DNA from: Rotaria sordida
Taxonomy: Eukaryota; Rotifera; Eurotatoria; Philodinida; Philodinidae
Direction of reading: 5' to 3'
DNA: 64,000 bases
Assembly (NCBI GenBank): GCA_905250125.1
Contig: CAJNOL010000824.1
Span: 1 to 64,000 of the forward strand
Each line of letters begins with the position of its first letter. Within the stretch, counting starts at the first letter, position 1. Shown in pieces: positions 1 to 11,729 of this stretch. The notes beneath the pieces were generated by a model that ran no database searches, was not told the origin of the DNA, and saw only the letters and a program-made list of their open reading frames with translations. The position numbers and the translations under genes are program-made.

Positions 1-130
1 ATATCTGTAATCAGCACACTCAACTCTATCCAACTCCACATGTTTCATCTAGAACAATGGTAAAAAGGTTTTTCAATATCTACGGAAAGAAAAAGATAGA
101 AAATACTTTGATCTTCAAAAACTATAAGTT
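1..130. repeat. Partial copy of a palindromic repeat family, cut by the window edge
   Basis: The first roughly 75-130 bases resemble the stretch near 63135-63215, inside the right arm of the large palindromic element at 62071-63340. Both carry the order GTAATCAG, a CA-rich CACT..AACTCTAT block, a GTTTCA block and an AAAAAGTTTT-like block. Similarity is partial (roughly three quarters by eye) and fades after about base 130. I infer that the window opens inside another copy of that family. The limits are approximate because the rest lies outside the window. Confidence 0.4.
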
Positions 131-2576
131 TCTTAGCCTAAAGTGCATTGTGTCTTCATATCAAAAACAAAAACGAAACGATATACAAAAATTGATATTA
201 CATAGTATGACTTTTTTAATTTTCTAATCAAACTCGTTTAATACAAATCTGTTTTTTTGGTTGAATGCATCAGTGAACATAATTTGCATTATATTGTCAA
301 CAAATTAAATTGCAATTTTTATTTATTGTGAAATTTATCAATATAAAAGCAATTTTCTCGCAAAAGAAAAAGATTTTCATAGACATCTATTTTTAACTTA
401 TCTACAAAATAATCATTTTTCTAGTTTTTGTTTGAACGTTAGCTTCAATATGCAATTCTTATGATAAATATTTTCCATCGAATATCATGTTTCAACACGC
501 ACTGTTTGTTTTCTCTTGAAATTAAATATTGTTTAGTCGGTCAACAAGTTCATTTCTTTTTCTTACCTTAGTTGATATATTATTTAACTACTGTAATTAA
601 ATTTTTTCTTTGAATTAAAGTGTTTTCTGCTTAAAAATTCACATTGAACGATTTGAGTTAGTCTTGTCAAATGTTTATTCATAGATTAAGAGCTGTTATT
701 AACATATCATTCGATAGAAGTCTTCATATTTGATGATTAGAATCAATTTTATAATTAAAGAGCTGTATTGTTTTTTTTTTGTACATCTTTTCATTTCGTG
801 TTAGTGTGTATCCAAAAGAAAAATAATGATTTTTGATAAACAGATTTGTATTCTTTTTGAATAGAGAATTTTCGATCTTTTTTTTTTGTTTGAAAAATGA
901 TTAACTACTAAAAAATTTTTCAAACTTTGAAGAAGAAGGGGGATAATATGTTTTATTTTTTTTATTCATTTTTCCATTATACTTAAATATAATGAGTAGC
1001 TGGCCAAGTACTACGCTTATACATGATATTTTAAGTGCTTGCATTAAAAGCATTTGCTTATGAAAGCGAGGCTTTTATATATAGTTTTTCTAGAATTTAA
1101 TTTTTTTTATTATAAATCTTTATGATAAAAAGTAAACTAATAACTTTATTCATTTAATAATAAATTCTCAAAGATGACAAACTATCTTATCAGTAGATAA
1201 CGAATGGAATTTTTGATGATTTTATAAAACAAAATTGTTTGAGTCAACAGTCGTTTGAGGTAACTTAAGATGTAATCAATCGTCTTATTTCTATTAATAT
1301 TTAAAGAAAGTCTTTCAATCTAAAGTCAATACACGTCATCAGATGATAAAATCAACTATAAACATCGTACCTTTCTTAATTGTGAGAAAACGTATCTACA
1401 AAGTAGAATCAGGAAGTAGAGACAAAAATAATCACATTATGAAAACAAGTAAATATCGATATGGTAAGATGATCATTGCAAATAGCTTGATTTAACATAG
1501 AATATGACTCTCATTGAGTTCATCTAATATAAAATATCACGTATTGTTTAGATAATTTTTTTTTAATATGTAATTTTAATAAAAGTATTTAAAGTGATCA
1601 AGATAAAATTAGATAAACTAAAGAGAAATGTCAATTATCATACGATCTAATAATGATGAAATAATATTTAAAAGTTATCATTTTAGACTTAAACGAAAAA
1701 ATAAAAATAGAACTAAACTATGGTTTTGTACACATAAATCCGATTTGGATGGAAAGAAAAATTTTACTCTCAATCTCAGTGTTCTCTTTGCTATTGATAT
1801 ATCCATTTATTTTTAATGATAACTGACAAAATTGATCTTGATTATGAATCTACAGAAAATTAAATATTCAATTATCTTTTATTCCTGATTTTTCTTTTTT
1901 TTTATACAGAAAAAAAAACCTTCGGTTGATTTTACAAAACGGACATGTTTCAACTAGCAATTGTTTTGTTCTTCTTCTCCTCTCAGCTTCTACTTCGCGG
2001 ACGTTTTTCCTTAAGTAGAAAAGAAAAACTTGCCGCAATCAAGATCTGATCTTAATATGATAATCTCTTCCAACCATTAAAAATGATATTTTACTGACGT
2101 TTAAAAGGTTTTTTTAACTCTTTTGAGGACGGAGGCTGTATATATATATGGCCTTACAACTAAAACAGAAGGCCCAAGTTCTTAGGATATTTCGAAGTAG
2201 AATCATTGTATATATTTCTTTTTCTATCAAAGGATTTGTTGTCATACTCTATAGAAACAAGAGCTAACGGCACAAGTATATATTCTATAATTTCTGAGTT
2301 ATAACTAATTTCGACAATATTGTTTACCTTTTCTCGAAAAAAAAGTCGGTCTCCAAAGAATTAAATTTTAGTAATCATGTATAAAAGAAGGATGTTTTTC
2401 CTTTGTGAATAATTTCTATATTGGCTGATATTCAAATAATTATTAAATTTGGTTTATTTATCTTGAAAAATTTTTTTTTTTTGTCTCATAAAATAAAATA
2501 TGATCACTATTTATAAAACGAATTCATTAACTAATGATATCGAAAGTGAAAGATAATTTTGACTTGTTATAGTTAA
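131..2576. other. Intergenic, no gene seen
   Basis: AT-rich sequence with poly-T and poly-A runs. I see no exon-like reading frame with splice signals on either strand. Short open frames here, such as one at 1628-1816, have no recognisable motif and the composition of the surrounding non-coding DNA. Confidence 0.6.
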
Positions 2577-4364
2577 TCAAGTTGATGGACGAATTGAAAC
2601 GCCATTATTTGAATATTTATGTAAGGATAATTGAAAAGAACTTGATTTTGATCCCGAAAGACCTTTTTGATGTTTTTTTAAGATTGTTTCTGATATTGGA
2701 ATATTTGATTGATTATAACCCATTTCATTTATACCTCTGTTCATATGTCGACAACAAAATGAAAAGATTTTTTCTAAACCATCTTTAAATGTTTCATTAA
2801 AATAACCATATAAAAATGGATTTGTTATTGCTGATATCATACATATTAAAAATCTTAATGGAAGATATTTAGATAATTCATTTACTTTTTCTTCATGAGG
2901 TGTATGAACATTGTCTTAAATTAAATTAAATTAAAATAGATTCTTTTAAAAATGACTCTTTAATTACCTGCTGTTTGACTATGATAACGATTCACATAAG
3001 TGAAGACAGTATATGAAATATTAAATGGTAACCAACTAATTGCATATGATGATACAATAAGTAATAGAAGGACATTATTTCTTCTTTGACGACTAACTTC
3101 ATGACGTAATGAGGCGATATTATGACGTTTAATTAAAAATCGATATCGAAAACCTATTAAATTAAATAAATAAAAATTCTTTTTCTTTTTGTAAACTAAT
3201 ACTATTGAAGATTAACAAGAATAATTAATCAATTGAATAAAAATAAAACAAATATTATACAATTTAAATTCTATGGAATATTATTACGAACAAAATTACG
3301 CAAACGTCATTCTATACTTTTCTTTTCTTTTTTTCTTTAAATAAATAACATTGATTCTCATAGAACTTATTATTTCTTGAAAATTTCATTGATTTATTAT
3401 TGAATCTTGGTTTTTTATCATTCTAATACATTTCAGTATAGTCAATTTATTAAAAAAGAAAAAAATCTTTTTTTTCATTAATTCAACCTTAAATAATTGT
3501 TTGATTTTCTATAGAAAATTGTTCTAACTATTGTATTTAACATCTTCATTATCATTGACATTTAAGAAGACTAACAATTTCCTTAAGAACAAAGAAAAAG
3601 AAATACTTTTACATACGTTCTCTTAATTTAACCATAATTTGATAATAAGTTATACAAATAATTGAAATAGGAAGGATAAATTGAAGAAAAAGCATAAATA
3701 TCGTATATACAAGACGCCAATCACCATGTTTAGGCCATGATTCATGACAAACATGTAAACGTCTATATGTTTTATAATGATTTTCTTCACATAATTCATC
3801 TTGTAAATTCGTACACGACATTTTAACCATTGCTTCAACAACCATTTCATCGTAAACTTTGGATGAACGTGAATATATAAATAATGGACTAGCTGCTGCA
3901 ATTGCTAATAACCATATTCCAATCATTACAATAAATGTTAAAAATGTTCCGATTAATTTTTTATGTGGATAACAAACAACCAAATAACGATGAATTGATA
4001 TTGCAACTATAGTTAATGACGAAACACATACATTTATTGCTGGAAAACTATCAGCCAATTTACAAATTGCAGGTGGAAATGCCATATAGACATTTATACT
4101 TCTATATGTATTTAAAGGCATTGTAAATAGACATAAAACTAAATCACTTAATGCTAAATTAACAATAAAACAGTTATATGGTCTATGTGGTGCATTTGAT
4201 TTACCAATACATGATATGACAATAATAACAAGACTATTTCCAACAATGCCAAGAACACTCTCAGTAATTGATATTATAATAAATGGCATAAATAACCAAC
4301 GAGGTAAAGATGTAACTGATTCAACATCAGGAAGTAAAGATTCTGGTGATGTTAAATTTGGCAT
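2577..4364 (-). CDS. Rhodopsin-family GPCR, neuropeptide F/Y receptor-like
   Basis: Three exons joined by phase-consistent GT-AG introns: 3617-4364, 2968-3153 and 2577-2914 (423 residues). The start has an N-glycosylation site (NLT) at residues 3-5. Exon 1 encodes TM1-TM5, including GNSLVI in TM1, LALSDLVLCLFTMPL in TM2, the TM3 cysteine and IWLLAIAAASPLFIY in TM4. Exon 2 encodes a basic third loop and TM6 (SWLPFN in place of the usual CWxP). Exon 3 encodes TM7 with NPFLY (the NPxxY motif) and a Ser-rich tail with a CC pair that could be palmitoylated. The TMPL segment in TM2 and the ASPLF/Y segment in TM4 resemble invertebrate NPF receptors. It would be a plasma-membrane receptor coupling a peptide ligand to G proteins. 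The E/DRY motif reads HRY here. Family membership is firm; the NPF assignment is by remembered similarity only. Confidence 0.8.
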
Positions 4365-7069
4365 TATTGCGTTTTTGGTAAATAATAATTCATCGTCAAA
4401 TATTTACTGACTATTTATCTGCAAAGATGACGAAGTCTCTATTTTTTGGCTCATTCTTAATTGCGACTAAAAGAAAAATGAAAAAAAGAAAGAAAGAAAG
4501 AAAGAGAGAATAAGGAGAAAAGTTGCCTCCAGCACCTATCAGCTTTCACGACGATGAGCTTTTTTCCATTATTTTTTCAATCTCTTCAAACAACCTGCCT
4601 TCTTCCGGAATCTTTATTTATATTCGTTATTGTCACACCCACACTCAAAGTCTAAATTAGTCTAGTCATGCGTATATTTTTCACTGTTTTTCATTCATTG
4701 TTTTTTTCTTCTATTTATCTTCAAAATGCTGATTGATATTCACAATCTTCAGTACATTTATGTTGATAATAATAATATTTTTTTGTCTAGATATTTATCT
4801 TTAATTGCTACAACTATCATGAGATCATAAAAATACTATAGGAGAATTATTTTACATAATAAATATATGAAAAAGAATCCAAAGGAAGTCAATCTGTAAA
4901 ACAATTTGTTGTATAAAAAACTTGTGTAATTTGAATTTTTATTCCTTATATGTGCAAATCTAGAGATTCATTATAATTAAAAATATGTTTTTTCTTTCTA
5001 GATTTCAAGAAAAGAAATCATGAATAGTAGATCATTTTTAGTATTTCAAAAAAAAAAAAGCAATATAAGATATTCTTAATGGAAAATTCAGCATAATAAC
5101 TTAAGTCAAAGTTCTAAAAATTATGTCTTTTAATAGAAAACTGAATATATTATTAAAGAATTTTGTTTTTGAAATATTAAATAAAAATATATATAGTTCT
5201 TACCATTTTAACTACAAAGACCAATAGAGTTTAGTATTAAAAAAATATGATCTATGACTTTTTTTTTTATCGTTCTAGAGGCTTCATTTCATTAGTATCC
5301 GACTAAAATAGAAACAATTTATAAATAAAATATTACCCTGAAGAAGCAAACAAAAAGAAACACCATGTTGAGAACAGAGATTGCTAGATATTCATCATAC
5401 TAACGAGAAAATTCTATGATTAACAATAAATATAAAGAAGAATACCTGAATCCAATATAATTGATGAAAGACAAATGTCGAATGTTAGCGAGAAACACGA
5501 ATATTCCTACAATCTTTAATGTCGTGAATTTTTGTTTTTGAGTTAAACATCGTCACTTTTTATTTGTAATTACTATTTATATATGGTTTTATGTTTACAT
5601 TATCCTTACACGATTAATTATTTGTAAATAAAGTAAAAAAAAAAAAAAAGAAAACATTATATAAATGTTAGAGTATATGATGTGGCTGAATAATTCCCTA
5701 AAGTCTGTTTTTGAATTCATAACATAACAAAACCTCTCATATAATTAACAACAATATATTCATCACTTGAATTATGATTGCTCGATCTTATTTATTTACT
5801 TAATAATGCTCAGCAGACACTTCTCTAATGTTGTTATTGACTTTAATAATATCATGGCGTCTATACTTTACATATTTGATTGGATTCTTCTTTAGCACAA
5901 CTCTTTTTCTATCATGATTAATATAAAATATATATATATATATATATATTTTTTTTTTTAGTATAAAAACTAAAATATTATTGAAAAAAGATAGAAAACT
6001 ATTCATAAATACTGACCTTTAATTTTATTGACGATTGGCTACTTCGATATAGTCGGATTTATCTAGATGTGTACTGTTGTCGATTATCGATCATCGAAAA
6101 CTTTAATCAAATTCACCTCTAAATATTTTTGCTGACTATCACTATTAACAAATCCAATGGTAACTGAAACTCATAACTTTCTAGGCAAGAAAATTCTACA
6201 AAAAAAAAAATCATAATTTTTCTTTAGTTTTTTTTGCTACTAAACATTCTAAATTGAATATTACTGAGTTCTATATAATTTTATGAATTTCATCAGTTAA
6301 AATTTCGAACATTTCATTGTTAATTGTCATACATAACTAGATTCATTTTATTTGCTTTATTAAATTTATCGTCTCTAAGCCCAATCACATACCCATAACA
6401 GCGAAGTAATTTCTTGATTTGACCGATAGGGAATATAAAAAAAGATGCATTTCCGTATTTAGAACTACTAATAATTTACTGGAAATTGTGATATTTAGAT
6501 AAGAAATATCATCTCAACTCTGTCTTGCTGTTCTTCTTATTATTTATTGCGAATATATAAATAATAAGTAATACTACATCCAAGTATAATTGTTTCCTCA
6601 AGTTTTGTTTAGAGTCATTGAAAGAAAATAATGTTCTTTTTTTTTTTTAATTTTTCTTTCAAGTATATATTAAAAAAAAAGAAAAGAAACAAATTTTAAT
6701 GAAAATGAAAAATTCTAATGCCATTAGATTTAATCCATTATGTGATGAGTGACAAACTATCTCGTAGTCTAATTATGTTTTACATTAGTTTGTTGACTAA
6801 TGTCAATTCATATTAAAAACAACATGCATATATATATATTTAATATTATCATCGTCACATTTATAAGTTCATCATGTTTTTTTGTATTGTAAGGACAATT
6901 CTCTCATTTCTATTATAAAGTAATAAAAAAAAGGTCGTCATAATAATGATCGATTATTTTAATATATTTATTGAATAACAAATGGGAAAAAAATATGTCG
7001 AAGAAGAACGTTTTTCTGGCAAAAAGAACACGTCGTTTGCATAGTTCTCGATAATGAACTGTGAATATT
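4365..7069. other. Intergenic, no gene seen; simple repeats
   Basis: AT-rich spacer upstream of the minus-strand GPCR and downstream of the minus-strand ankyrin gene. It contains a GAAA-type simple repeat around 4485-4510, poly-A and poly-T tracts, and a TA dinucleotide run around 5931-5950. I find no exon with coherent splice sites. Any GPCR promoter would lie at the left end of this stretch, but I cannot point to a specific element. Confidence 0.6.
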
Positions 7070-8199
7070 TTATTTTCTTCCACTTTTGGGTGTCCCTAAT
7101 TGTGGTCGAGTTGCATTACTTATATTGGCATTATTCAAATCCATTTCCGCTATAAATATAGAAAAAAGATATTAAAACAAGAATTTATATATAAATATAT
7201 TTTTCCTTATATCACTTACATTGAGCATTTGCATAAAAAGGAGTAAAAAACTCTTCAGCTTCTTTACTTTTATTTGAAAATAATTCACGTGCATTAGAAT
7301 TATTTTGATTTTCATCAGACCATTTTAATGCATCATTAATATATTTTTCCATTTTTTTCTAAAACAAAATCTTTGCATTTCTTTAATTTATCTATAAAAA
7401 TTACCTTCTCATCTTTATTTAATTTATTCATATTTTTTATTGGATCAGCAACGAAATCTTTTGCACCATTGATAATACGTGTAAATGTATTGCGTATAGC
7501 TTATAGAATTAAAAAAAATTCTTTTTGTCAGAAAAAAACAACAAGAATATTGAACATCTTACCAATCCATTCTAGATAATCAACTAAATCATTATGATGA
7601 TATCGTCTAGCAATATCAATTGGTTTTTCTCCATGAACAGTCTTTTGTTCAATATCACCGCCAGCTGTAATTATATATTTAACAGATTCTAATTGATTCC
7701 ATACACAAGCAAGATGTAAACTTGAATATCCTATTGAAAATATGTTTTTTTTTTCACATAATTCTTCTAAAAAAAATAGATTCTTTTGTTTTTTTTTTTT
7801 TTTTATATTTACCCATTCCATTAGTTAAATTAATTCCATTAGTCATCATTGTTGCACCTCTTTCTGCTAATAATTTGACAGCTTCATGATGACCAAGCAT
7901 AGCAGCAAGATCAAGACATGTTCTTGCTTGTTCGTTTCTTACTTGTAATAAATTATTTTGTTGTATAGCTTCATAACGAAGATTTTCTATATTTTTTGTT
8001 GGTATTGTTAAAATTTCTGTTAAATTTGGAAGATTTCCATGATAGGATATATCAAATAAAGTTTCTGTTAATTGTGGAATATTAATTTGTTCAAGTAATG
8101 CTGCTCGATCGCGTGCACTTTTCTATTGAAATATTTTATTTATTTATTCAAAATAAGCCACAAGGAAAAAAATTTTACCTTTTTCACTTCTTTTGGAGG
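7070..8199 (-). CDS. ANKRD45: Ankyrin-repeat protein, ANKRD45-like (5' end unresolved)
   Basis: Exons 8179-8199 (21-bp microexon), 7813-8122, 7563-7730, 7405-7499, 7220-7358 and 7070-7149 join in phase with GT-AG introns and encode about 270 residues. Ankyrin repeats are visible as CLDLAAMLGHHEAVKLLAERGA and YSSLHLACVWNQLESVKYII followed by GEKPIDIARRYHHNDLVDYL. After them comes a linker (DPIKNMNKLNKDEKKKMEKY), then LKWSDENQN and a helical stretch ending FFTPFY, which resembles the Hsp70-lid-like C-terminus of ANKRD45 as I remember it. Total length also fits that family. The initiator Met is not found: the frame before the microexon is closed by a stop, so at least one upstream exon is missing. 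A weak candidate lies near 8395-8430 (MKQIFNFLLF) but needs a poor GTTAAA donor. Known ANKRD45 proteins are linked to cilia and the cytoskeleton; that role here is inference. Confidence 0.65.
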
Positions 8200-11100
8200 C
8201 TAAAAGCATATTAAAAAAAAAAAAAAAGAAAAAACTGAATTAACATTTTATTATATAAGAAAACTATAAATAGATTAGGAATAAAATAATATCATATAAT
8301 TTACCTTAAAGGAGTTTTATTACAAATTCAATTCATATATAATATACTAATCAAGTTTTACGCCTCATATCATTTTCTTGAATATTTATAATTTAACAAA
8401 AAGAAGAAAATTAAAAATTTGTTTCATATTATCACGTTCATTTGGAGAATATTCATTTAAATAATAGGAAATGATTGGCAAATAAAAAAAAAAAAATTTC
8501 TTTTTCGATTAATTTGAATAAATAAACTATCGAATTCATTTATTATAATTTCATATAACTATATAATCAAAAATGTGGCGACCACGGGGTACGCACCCTT
8601 CACTTTTACAAAATTTTCGCTTTTTCCCAGCAAAAATTATTAATTTTATTGAAAAAAAAGATCGTGAGATGGAAAAATAAGGATCGGCACCCCCCCCCCC
8701 CCCCCACTTTTTAAAATTTCGTAAATGCATTATTTCATGTTCAAAAATGTTTTTAATACATCTTCAACTTTTCAAAAAATTTCTCTTGCATCTCGCCACT
8801 TTTTTCTCTTCGCCATATTTCTGTATATAGTAAAGATCCAATTAACAAATGAAAGCAAATTAATGTCACAATTAAAAGACTTCATTTTCTTAAGTGTCAG
8901 TCAGTATTAAAACAAAACAAAAAAAAAGAAGAGATGCCTAGATATTTATCTTGACATAAGTTTTCTTGAACATGAATCAATATCACGTTCTATGTCGTAG
9001 TTGAATTAATGAGTGTGTTATAATGTGTAAAATTCGGTTTTTCTTTTATGTATGTCGCAACTTCACAAATGAAAGAACATACAACGTATCTTTCAACTCC
9101 TCATTAAATAGTAATATATTTCATTTATTTACAATCAAATATTGGCCTAGATATATTAATCTACTAAAAAATGGAGAATTCTCTAAAAGATTAACAAACA
9201 AAATTTAAATATCTTATTATAGTTAGTTATTATCTTTTAAACCTGTCATTGAATATACTTTGGACGTCAGAAGAAAATTTCAATATTAATTTTCATATTT
9301 GTTGCCAACGGCATATTTATTCCACTAAGTAAACATATGAACTCGTCTTCTAAGAAGATTATAAAACATAAAATCAACTTCAATTTCATTCAAAACAAAA
9401 TTAATGAATATTAATATATCAATCAGAAAACAGCTTGAATTTTGACTCGATTCACCGTAATACGTTATAAAATTATTTGAAAATTAAGAAAACTAGACTA
9501 TGTTATAGTTTTCAAGTTGAAAAATTAGACTTTTTTTTTCAATGATCAAAATAAAATGTTATAATGGTGAGATGTTAATTGACTCATCAAATTTTGTTTT
9601 CTCTACAATAATGAGACACACACAAACAAATCAAATTATGATCTATTAGAAATTCTATATTTAGCTTTTAAATTATTTGAACTGCAATGGAATTAATATT
9701 TCTCATTGGTTGTATACAAAACTGAGAACATGAGTACTCGAAAATCAATTTAAAATTTAATTCATAATACTAAGATTATAAAAGACAAATATAAGATTAT
9801 TCTTTGCAACGAACCTTTATTACGACACAGGAATCGAAAGTATTAACTGATAAATTTAGAAATTACGATGGGTATTAAACGAATATAGATTTTTAGCCTA
9901 AATTTTAAAGATTTTCTATGTTCAAACAAGAGTTAGGTATAAGCCGATGCATAGACCAGCGGCGGCGATAGTTGAAATATTGGTAAAGTTTTTAAAAAAC
10001 TTCTTCATTCCGATAAATGTTTTAATTTAAAAAAAAAAGTGATAGCAAACATACTGATAAACAATTAACGAAAAAACACTCGATAAATGAATTTTAGATA
10101 TCAAAAGTTTGCAAAACTCAACAATCTATTTTTAGTTTTTATTTAAAGTCTGAATTTATTAGAAAAATATAATAAAGAAAACTTTACAATTTACAATTAC
10201 ACAAATTATTTCTATAAAGACATTTATTCTTTTCGAAAACAACAAAATTCTAATCAACCGATTTTCGACATTACAAACAAAATCATTCTTTTGGTACAAG
10301 AGAAATTCTTTCTTATTTTTTAATTTTTTTTTTCTAAATTATAAAATCAAAATGGAAATTCCATAAAAAAAATTTCTAAAATCTCAACATTACTTGTGAT
10401 GTTATCCAATTATTTTTTTTTCATTTATCCGAACGTGACATGTTGAACATCCGAACATCTACATAATTACAAAGCTGTACTATGTAAACGCTGTCATGTT
10501 AACTAGTAATTATGACAACGTTGAATGGTTTCAAAAATGACCTTATGTGTTTGACTGTATTATGACCTGGGAACATTTTGTTCTATAAGTGTTATGTTAA
10601 ACTTGTTCTACTATATACATAATATGAAGGCCAAGAGTTACTTGAAAATTATACCATTTGTCAACAAAATAGTTTTAAATTATAACTTTTTTTTATTAAG
10701 TAAATAATTAAAAAACAAAAACAAGAAATTTCAAGTGTATCAATATATGACTTTGTTGGCAGTACTAAAAGATTGATCGATTAGAGTTCTACCTATTTTG
10801 GAAAATTTTAAAAAAATCTATATAAAAAAGAAATAATCTTTTTATTGTAAATTATTAAGATTTCTTCACTATATCCTGTAACAAATTTTGGATTTTTATA
10901 AAACATGATTAGTCTTATAAGTTTAAACATATCTAACACATCATTCATTACAAAACAGGTGTTATATTTTTTACTTTTTAAACTATGAATACATAGTAAC
11001 TCCAGGTTTTCAAAAAACAAACTCATGTGAAAATACCGTAGATTTTAATTTAGTTATTTCTATAAACTATCCATTTAGTTATGAAATGTTCATTGATCTG

Positions 11101-11729
11101 AAAACTTTAAGTAAACTTAATCTTTTTGCATAGTTCTTTCACTTACCATTGGAATTTATTAATGTTTGTTTAATTATGACAAGTAATTCGTTTGTTTTTT
11201 TTTCACAGATGTCGCATATATTTCCATTTTCATTTCCATTACCCATAGCAACTTAATAATGACCTCACTTGGAAATTTTTATAAATAATTGTGATTATTC
11301 ATTTTTTTAAAATTGCGTATTAATAAATGTCATATAGAGCATTTAAAAAAATTATTTTCCAACACTTAGTAACTATTGGAGGTCACCATAATAATGGTGG
11401 ATAGCAAATCGGGAAAAACAATTAATTACAATATGATTCATATGATTGCATCGTTATTCGGCCATGACAAGGAAGAAAGTAGAATAGAATGCGATTACTA
11501 TTATACTCACTGAGCTATCAATATTACATTTGACAAGTAATATCAAGAAAATTTATGTAATTATAACTTCATGTTTTGAGTTTTCTTTTTCTTATATTTA
11601 TAATTTTAACATAAGCGAGTGTGTTTAAATTGAGGAAATATTTCTCAATAAATATATGTCAATTTTTAGATAATATTAATAGAGAAATAACTAAAAGAAA
11701 ACCCAAAGAAACAAAAAAACATTTGAATT
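8200..11729. other. Intergenic, no gene seen; long poly-C run
   Basis: Spacer between the minus-strand ankyrin gene and the plus-strand SR gene, so it should contain both promoters. It is AT-rich apart from a small GC-richer patch at about 8575-8705, which ends in a run of 16 C residues (8690-8705). No exon-like frame with splice signals was found. Open frames such as 8725-8910, 9023-9208 and 10808-11026 have no motif. Confidence 0.55.
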
